Below the pieces are notes generated by a model, which saw nothing but the letters and a program-made list of their open reading frames with translations, was not told the DNA's origin and did not search any database. 64,000 nt of DNA from Prevotella sp. (GTDB taxonomy: Bacteria; Bacteroidota; Bacteroidia; Bacteroidales; Bacteroidaceae): the NCBI GenBank assembly GCA_024684515.1, contig JAIKWS010000035.1:1-64000 (forward strand), given 5' to 3'. The position numbers and the translations under genes are program-made. Shown here one piece after another: positions 58,489 through 64,000 of this stretch (the stretch's first letter is position 1; every line of letters begins with the position of its first letter).

Positions 58489-61400
58489 TTAGTTGGTTTT
58501 GAATATTTTCCTGGTACGTCCGTCAGGTGTACGAACGATGTTCAATCCCGGCTTCAGCTGTTGTTGCTGTCGTCCTGCGGCATCATAGATGATGGTCGTC
58601 TGCTGTCCGTCGGCAGTCATCAGTTCTATGCCCGTAGGCACCATACTGTTGACGCGGCACTCCAGCAGCAGGAACTCATGATAGCCACCCGTTGAGGTCT
58701 GGTCGTTGAACTGGATGACGTACTTTCCCTTTTCGCTGATGGTGAACTCAAGCTCTCGCTGTATGGCCTTCGAGACGTCGGCCGCTGTGCTGCCACCGGC
58801 ATTGGGTGCAGCGGTGACGACAGCCGAGCTGGCTACGGCACTACCCGTCTGGGCGTTGACCACCAGAGCCTTGTACTTGGGACTCTCCTTCCATGCTGCC
58901 ATCGCATAGGTCAGCTTGTAGTCGCCAGGCTCTAGTGTCAGTGGATAGGCACTCTGACGACCATACTCCGTCTTTGAGTTACGCCAGTAGAGGCCCTTGC
59001 CCTGATAGCCGCTGAAGCCGCTCATCACGCGTGCTCCCTGTCCATAATTGTTAGGATATTCGTGCACCTCGTTGTTCTCCTGGGTGCATCGCCATCCTGG
59101 AGGTATGGTGCCGGCATCGACGGTGTTCAGGTCGAGCTTGTATACCGACGACATATCTGCAAACACGGGTAGCAGCGTCACGTTGTCGTTGGGCATGACA
59201 AATGTTACCTTACCCTCATCGTTCAGGGCTATGGTCTTCTCCATCGTGTAGAATACCGAGTTCACCACTCGCAACTGCTTCAGCTGATGGCCAGCCTTGG
59301 GCTCGATGGTCAGGGTGATGGTGTCGCCCTCTGCGGCTTCGCTCTTGTCGGCAATGACGGTTCCCTGTTCCGTCTCGCGTACATTAATAAAATATTTCAT
59401 GGGAGCCACGTCGGCAGGACGATAGCTCACCTGGTCGATATACATGGGCAGGGCTCCAGCATTGGTGATGACCAGGTTGTTCTTGCCCTCCTGCAGCGTT
59501 GCCTCTACCTGTGCCCATCCCCAGCTGTTGTAGGCCGTCTGCTTGCAGCTCACCGTCTGCTTCTGGCCGTTGACGGTGATGGCCATGTTGCCACTCTTCG
59601 TGTTGCAGGTATAGCGGACGCTGATGATATAGTCGCCTGTCTGTGCAGCCTTCAGCGACAGCTGGTGACGCAACGAGCCGCTGGTGCTGGTGCCCATGTC
59701 CATGAAGCCGTTGCCAGCCTGTCCACGCACCTTGTTATAGGTGCCGCCATTCTGTCCGTAGGGATCGGTGACGCAGGCCTTGATGTTCTTGAAGTCCATA
59801 TCCTCGGCCTCGATGAGTATCTCGCCACGCCATGCTGCCGGCTGCTGCGGTGCCGTCAGTGGTGTGCTGCTCAGCACGTCGGTGCTGCGGTCACTGGCTG
59901 TACCTGTGCAGCTGATGCTCACATCGACGCCACCGAGATGCTTCACCGTCAGTGTGTAGGTCTTGCCGTCTGCATCATACTGAGCCGAAGCACTGCCTGT
60001 GGCCGTGGCATGCTTGGTCATCGTATAGGTGGGTTCTTGCATGACACCCTTGATGGTGATGATGTCCTGTCGCTGAGTTGTCGTATCGTTACGATAGTTG
60101 TTCAGATAGAAGTCGAGATGGTCAGCATACTCACGCACCACACCACTCGACAGCTTCGAGAAGTTCAGTTCCAGCGTGTCGCAGGTGTTGTACTGCAGGG
60201 GGATGACGGCAGATGCCGATGTCTTCTTGTTCAGATAGCTATAGGGGGTATAGGCCACGAGCTGGTTGCGATAGCGGTTGACGTAGAGGTCGCCTGTCGA
60301 CACCTCAGGATACTGGCTATTGAAGTCGGCAGTCTTCTTGGCTGTCGTGCTCCATCGTGATCCGTAGGCCGATTTCTTCACCTGAACGGGAATCTGCTTC
60401 GCCACGTCATCATAGAGCCCGATCACCATCGGAATGGTGCCATAGCGGCCCGTAGACTTAAAATAGCAGTGATTGTCCATCCACTGGCCGTTGCCCACAT
60501 TGAAGGGGTCTGTCTGCTTGTACAGACCATCGTAGAGCGAGCCCCACGTGGCATATCGCTCTTCATCGTTGCCACTGTTCACATCGTTCACCACCACAAT
60601 CTTCGTCTTTTCCACTACCTCCTCGCGGCTGGGGATATACATCGTGCCGTCAAGGATCTTGCGGAACATGTCCATCCACACTCCGTTCATATTGGCAAAA
60701 CGCTGCCAGTTCCTGCGAGTATAGCCGTCGACAGTGGTATTGCCCACCTGATGGAAGCACTCCTCACGCCATGTCAGCTCAGGACCGTCCCACACGGCAC
60801 CGCCATTGACACACGTCTGCTCCATCACCGTGCCGATGCCTGCAGCACCGGGATATTTCTTGCCGTGATTGCTGCCCAGCACGATGTCGAGCGACTCGTT
60901 CCAGCCACAGTTGTCGTAACGAACACCATAGTTCTTGGTCAGACCAGAAATGAAGGGGCCAAAAGTGACCGATTCATTGTTGTAGAAACACGAACTGGTG
61001 GTATACTTATAGAGGAAGAGCATCGACTCGGGATAGTCCTTGCAGGCACGCAGGAAGTCCTTGTTACGCTTCATCTCGCCAATGGGATTCAGACCGTGAC
61101 TCCAGATGTTGCCACAGAACGATACGGTGAGGAAACCACCATAGCGATGTGACATCTCCACTAGCTGGGCAAACAGTGCCCAACGGCTGGTTTGCGTGGC
61201 GGAACTCTTGTCACCAGCCTCGTCAAAGCCCCAGAACTGCTCGGCAAAGTTCCAGCCGAGGAAGTTGGGAAACTGCTTGAAGAAATACTCAAACGTCACC
61301 AGGTCGTCGTCCTGGATGTGCGTATGACCACCTGAGGCCGGCTGGCAGGTGAACCACACACCATTGTGCTGGCATACCGTGCCCCACGACTTATAGGTCT

Positions 61401-61662
61401 GGAAGGCATACTGTGGCATCTTGTAGATGTTCTTCTCCGTGTCGTACTGGCACGATAGGCTCAGGTTCATGCATACATAAGGACGGATATCCTCAGGTAT
61501 CAGGTCGATAATCTTCTGAGGGTCGGCCTTGTACCACACGTCTACGTGTATCAGCCACAGAGGATGCTGGTTGTCGATAGGTCTGCGCTGCTGTGCCATC
61601 AGTGTTGACGGCATGGTCAGCAAGAACATGAAAAGCAAAATGTTAGTAATGGTTCGTTTCAT
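58489..61662 (-). CDS. GH98 endo-glycanase with CBM and C-terminal sorting-like domain
   Basis: A 1057-residue secreted protein. The GH98 domain opens with HPLWLIHVDVWYKADPQ (about 33-49) and RPYVCMNLSLS. Candidate catalytic acids are Glu141 (FAEQFWGF) and Glu295 (DGPELTW). A CBM6/35-like sandwich spans about 614-750, a repeat with FVMPNDNVTLLPVFA follows near 830, another sandwich near 850-1000, and the end has IIYDAAGRQ, a C-terminal domain type linked with type IX secretion in Prevotella. Known GH98 members include an endo-xylanase cutting decorated xylan. Start 61662 (MKRTI) fits the promoter; 61701 would lie in the promoter. Confidence 0.85.
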   Translation of the reverse strand: MKRTITNILLFMFLLTMPSTLMAQQRRPIDNQHPLWLIHVDVWYKADPQKIIDLIPEDIRPYVCMNLSLSCQYDTEKNIYKMPQYAFQTYKSWGTVCQHNGVWFTCQPASGGHTHIQDDDLVTFEYFFKQFPNFLGWNFAEQFWGFDEAGDKSSATQTSRWALFAQLVEMSHRYGGFLTVSFCGNIWSHGLNPIGEMKRNKDFLRACKDYPESMLFLYKYTTSSCFYNNESVTFGPFISGLTKNYGVRYDNCGWNESLDIVLGSNHGKKYPGAAGIGTVMEQTCVNGGAVWDGPELTWREECFHQVGNTTVDGYTRRNWQRFANMNGVWMDMFRKILDGTMYIPSREEVVEKTKIVVVNDVNSGNDEERYATWGSLYDGLYKQTDPFNVGNGQWMDNHCYFKSTGRYGTIPMVIGLYDDVAKQIPVQVKKSAYGSRWSTTAKKTADFNSQYPEVSTGDLYVNRYRNQLVAYTPYSYLNKKTSASAVIPLQYNTCDTLELNFSKLSSGVVREYADHLDFYLNNYRNDTTTQRQDIITIKGVMQEPTYTMTKHATATGSASAQYDADGKTYTLTVKHLGGVDVSISCTGTASDRSTDVLSSTPLTAPQQPAAWRGEILIEAEDMDFKNIKACVTDPYGQNGGTYNKVRGQAGNGFMDMGTSTSGSLRHQLSLKAAQTGDYIISVRYTCNTKSGNMAITVNGQKQTVSCKQTAYNSWGWAQVEATLQEGKNNLVITNAGALPMYIDQVSYRPADVAPMKYFINVRETEQGTVIADKSEAAEGDTITLTIEPKAGHQLKQLRVVNSVFYTMEKTIALNDEGKVTFVMPNDNVTLLPVFADMSSVYKLDLNTVDAGTIPPGWRCTQENNEVHEYPNNYGQGARVMSGFSGYQGKGLYWRNSKTEYGRQSAYPLTLEPGDYKLTYAMAAWKESPKYKALVVNAQTGSAVASSAVVTAAPNAGGSTAADVSKAIQRELEFTISEKGKYVIQFNDQTSTGGYHEFLLLECRVNSMVPTGIELMTADGQQTTIIYDAAGRQQQQLKPGLNIVRTPDGRTRKIFKTN

Positions 61663-61690
61663 TTTTTTATTAGGTGGTTGAATTTTCCTG

Positions 61691-61698
61691 CAAAGGTA
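61691..61698 (-). promoter_or_regulatory. -7 element of the GH98-GH95-GH97 operon
   Basis: Minus-strand reading gives TACCTTTG, a perfect match, 28 bases before the ATG at 61662. No exact TTTG is seen at -33. Confidence 0.6.
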
Positions 61699-61903
61699 CA
61701 AATTTTTTTCTAATAATCACTTTTCCGCACGTACCAAAGTGTATTTATTATGTTTCGAATTCCTACACAATGGCCAGCGGTGCAAGTAAGAACGAATCAC
61801 ATCCTTGGATGCCGTTCTCTTTACTATCGTCACAAACCTGCCGAACGCAAGTATCCTCTCCTATTTTGATAAGTCGTTTTTATGCTATACACAACTTTTT
61901 TCT

Positions 61904-62024
61904 CCAGTGCACTCCAGTTTTTTTTCCAGTGCACTCAAAATATTTTTCCAGTGCACTCAAAATTTTTCTACAACGCACTCGGGAATTATTTGCTGTGCAT
62001 TCTAAAAATCACCCCTGCATTCAA
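61904..62024. repeat. 22-bp periodic array 3 (five to six units)
   Basis: CCAGTGCACTC occurs at 61904, 61926 and 61948; variants ACAACGCACTC and GCTGTGCATTC follow at 61970 and 61992, all exactly 22 bp apart, each followed by an 11-bp AT tract. A sixth shifted copy with TGCATTC ends at 62022. Upstream, 61882-61903 may be a decayed copy. AGTGCACT is itself palindromic. The 418-bp gap 61663-62080 otherwise holds the GH98 promoter and a terminator. Confidence 0.75.
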
Positions 62025-62048
62025 AAATCAAATTCGAGTGCAGGGGTG
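62003..62048 (-). terminator. Terminator of the CotH-family gene
   Basis: On the minus strand CACCCCTGCACTC (62036-62048) pairs with GAATGCAGGGGTG (62010-62022) over a 13-base loop, followed by ATTTTTA. It lies 33 bases past the stop at 62081 and is built from the last units of the 22-bp array. Confidence 0.7.
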
Positions 62049-62080
62049 AGAAGAATAATATTCAGGAACAATCTGCAGGT

Positions 62081-64000
62081 CTATTTCACATAGATTTTCC
62101 TACCGTTTCTGATATAGATGCCTGGCGTGGGATGTGGCACTGGCTGTCCAAGCAGGTTGTAGTAGATGCCATCGCTATTTCTGCGGGCCAGTGTGTTCTC
62201 GATGTCTAGCCGCTCTGCAGAGGGTATGAGATAGGCACTTCTGACGTTTGCCGTGCTTGTCCAATCGACCTTGAGTGCATTGAGATGCACGAAATCATCA
62301 GGACGCGACACCCCCTCGTTGGTAGGCGATGTCTTCAGGTCGGCCAGTGGGAACTTGATAGCCTGCAAGTCGTGGTCCCAATAGGGGTCGCTAGATGTAA
62401 AGCTGACCATGATCTGCTTCCACGGTCCATGCGCCACAAGTCTGTTGGCAAGGATACGCAGGTTACGGCCAGTTCCTCGCAGCACGAGGTAGTCGTAGTC
62501 AGAGAGATCGGCAAACTGGTTATGGTCAACGTTGCTAAAGCCGGCAATGGTGGTACCTCCCGCAGCCTCGACACCCATGTTCCAGTCCACATGCACGCTA
62601 TGTCCATTGGGCTGTGCATCGGCACCAGTGCTGTCCCACTCCTTGAACATGCTGGCCGTGAGCAGCTCCCATCCATCGGGCACCTCGAAGTCGTCGATGC
62701 CGACGTAGTCCTGAATCTGCTGCAGGACATTGGCTGATCGCACGGGGAAATAGCTATCGAGAAGCCGTTGCCGTTCTGCCATGAACTGATTGTCGACGGT
62801 ATAGAGCTCTCCTTTTGACTGCCAGCGATGCACATCGCGACGATAGTCACCCCAGCGTGCTGACTCGGCATAGAGTGCAGCATGTATGGTATGATAGAGG
62901 CTGTCCCAGAGAGTGACTACACTCTGCTCTCCCAGCATCCCGTCGTCGGCCAACAAGACCTTAGCCCGTCGCAGATAGCGCAAGGCAAAGTCCTCGTTCC
63001 TCAGCAGACGATGGAAGATGCCCGTTGGTGAGGCCTTCCCATTATCGACCTCCAGCACATTCTCGTTCTCGCTCTCGAAGATGACCTCCGAGTCCCAGCA
63101 CAGGAAGCGGAAGCCCTGGCTGTCAGAACCCCGTCGGCGGATGGCATACCAGTTGTGATGATCCCAGTCGGTATTGCCTATATACTGGTTGATGATCATA
63201 TAGTCGATGAAGGCATCGATGTCGAGCAGCGAATCGGACAGCTGCTGATAGGCATCGGCACTGTCGGCAGCACGCGACACGGTAGACAGCATCAGCTCCC
63301 AGGCATCGAGTGTCCCCTCGCTGGCTTCGATATGATTGCCCCCGTCCTCTTCGATCTTGATGACATCGATGTCACTCTTCGAACCTCCCAGGTAGGTCTT
63401 GCCATACTGGTCGTCCACACGTTCGGCTAGATTGTATACCCCCCAGTACATGCCGTTGATGAAGACGTTGACATAGAGGGCATTGACGCTGGTGCGGCCT
63501 ATCTTGCGTTGCATCCGTCGTGCCCACACATCGCGGGTGTACTGTGCCTTCTGCCTGTTGCCGTTGTTCCAGTGCTGCCAGGAGTTGCCGAAGTGGCACC
63601 GCAGCACGAGCTGGTTGAATTTCGTCGGTTCACCTTCGCCAAAGAGGGGGTAGTTGAGTGTCTTGGGACCGTACATCTCTTTAAACACGAGCCGGAAGGA
63701 GTGCTTGGGATTTTTTTCTGCCAGTCGTCCATGGCCACCATGCAGTCGCAGTCCACACGTGGTGGAGAGGTCATAGCCCTGTGCACCGAACAGTTCAATG
63801 CTGGTTGGTCGTGTCCACCCGTGTCCCGTATTGTCGCCCACAGGAGGTCCCGTGAAGATGTAGATGCCTCCACGATCAGGATCGTTCTCATGACTAAACA
63901 GACAATCGCGATAGGTGACGATGCTCAGTGCCGGCAGCGAGGTGAGCCCCTCGAGGATCTTGGGTCGCAGCACCGCATCGGAGGTCATCTCTGGATCCAT
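62081..64000 (-). CDS. CotH-kinase-family protein, N-terminus beyond window
   Basis: A 639-residue fragment; the gene continues right of the window, and the Met at its edge is internal or coincidental. CotH hallmarks are LRLHGGHGRLAEKNPKHSFRL, LVLRCHFGNSWQ, YTRDVWARRMQ, YVNVFINGMYWGVYNLAERVDD, DVIKIEEDGG, INQYIGNTDWDHHNWY and LCWDSEVIF. CotH proteins are atypical protein kinases first known from spore coats. From about residue 415 a sandwich domain follows, and the end (YYNLLGQPV, GIYIRNGRKIYVK) is a Prevotella-type secretion domain. So it is probably exported. Its role in xylan use is not known. Confidence 0.85.
   Translation of the reverse strand: MDPEMTSDAVLRPKILEGLTSLPALSIVTYRDCLFSHENDPDRGGIYIFTGPPVGDNTGHGWTRPTSIELFGAQGYDLSTTCGLRLHGGHGRLAEKNPKHSFRLVFKEMYGPKTLNYPLFGEGEPTKFNQLVLRCHFGNSWQHWNNGNRQKAQYTRDVWARRMQRKIGRTSVNALYVNVFINGMYWGVYNLAERVDDQYGKTYLGGSKSDIDVIKIEEDGGNHIEASEGTLDAWELMLSTVSRAADSADAYQQLSDSLLDIDAFIDYMIINQYIGNTDWDHHNWYAIRRRGSDSQGFRFLCWDSEVIFESENENVLEVDNGKASPTGIFHRLLRNEDFALRYLRRAKVLLADDGMLGEQSVVTLWDSLYHTIHAALYAESARWGDYRRDVHRWQSKGELYTVDNQFMAERQRLLDSYFPVRSANVLQQIQDYVGIDDFEVPDGWELLTASMFKEWDSTGADAQPNGHSVHVDWNMGVEAAGGTTIAGFSNVDHNQFADLSDYDYLVLRGTGRNLRILANRLVAHGPWKQIMVSFTSSDPYWDHDLQAIKFPLADLKTSPTNEGVSRPDDFVHLNALKVDWTSTANVRSAYLIPSAERLDIENTLARRNSDGIYYNLLGQPVPHPTPGIYIRNGRKIYVK

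Noticed and set aside
59287..60360. Plus-strand open frame of 357 codons opposite GH98
   Set aside because: Shadow frame; no start signal or domain, and GH98 is supported on the minus strand.
61904..62024. CRISPR array
   Set aside because: Repeats of 11 bp with 11-bp AT spacers that are not unique sequences, and no cas genes are present.
61674..62093. Plus-strand open frame of 139 codons through the 22-bp array
   Set aside because: The repeats change frame because 22 is not a multiple of three, there is no start signal, and the composition is that of intergenic DNA.

Overview
The window looks like a chromosomal segment from a Bacteroidales bacterium, most likely a Prevotellaceae member of a gut or rumen community. 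Three things point there: SusC/SusD pairs, promoters of the Bacteroidetes type (TTTG, about 20 bp, TAnnTTTG), and two secreted proteins ending in the C-terminal domain often seen in Prevotella. No rRNA, tRNA, transposase, phage gene or CRISPR array was seen. The left third is visibly AT-rich and the right half GC-richer, so the two halves differ in composition.

Positions 1-23057 form a surface-polysaccharide (exopolysaccharide, capsule or O-antigen) region. A main minus-strand operon starts at a strong promoter near 23100-23133. It encodes a single-domain response regulator, an initiating sugar-phosphate transferase with an N-terminal pseudo-receiver, a short TolC-like protein, a Wzz-type chain-length protein with a degraded kinase domain, a Wzy-like polymerase/ligase, a GT2, an LTA-synthase-like phosphotransferase and a polysaccharide deacetylase. 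A second minus-strand operon, with its own promoter at 13121-13152, encodes an acyl carrier protein, an MBOAT acyltransferase and an SGNH protein, in the order DltC-DltB-DltD. A plus-strand operon (5987-10476) encodes an SGNH esterase, an FkbH-like enzyme, a VOC protein and an acyltransferase-3. A further minus-strand operon (5903-775) holds two GT2s, a flippase and a GT4, and meets an ATP-grasp gene cut by the window edge. Together these could assemble, export and decorate one polysaccharide; the FkbH enzyme may load a three-carbon acyl group on the carrier protein for the MBOAT.

Positions 23238-29677 carry xylose catabolism: xylB and xylA on the plus strand, a bidirectional terminator, then on the minus strand a fucose-isomerase-like gene and a GH43 glycosidase. 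Positions 30299-46522 are one large plus-strand operon: a FAS1-domain lipoprotein, SusC, SusD, two more FAS1 lipoproteins, a second SusC and a second SusD. Positions 47395-61662 are two minus-strand enzyme operons: GH98, GH95 and GH97; then GH43, a CE6-CE1 double esterase and GH115. The last gene, cut by the right edge, is a CotH-kinase-family protein. The enzyme set matches what is needed for heavily decorated glucuronoarabinoxylan of the corn-bran kind: endo-cleavage, removal of arabinose, L- and D-galactose, glucuronic acid, acetate and ferulate, then xylose uptake and entry to the pentose phosphate pathway.

The most unusual non-coding signal is a set of three intergenic arrays with an exact or near-exact 22-bp period (29953-29996, 46907-46994, 61904-62024), each with GC-rich core alternating with an AT tract. 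They sit in each of the three long gaps of the xylan region. Other points worth a look are a possible small RNA after the Sus operon, the Dlt-like cassette with FkbH, and the pseudo-receiver on the initiating transferase.
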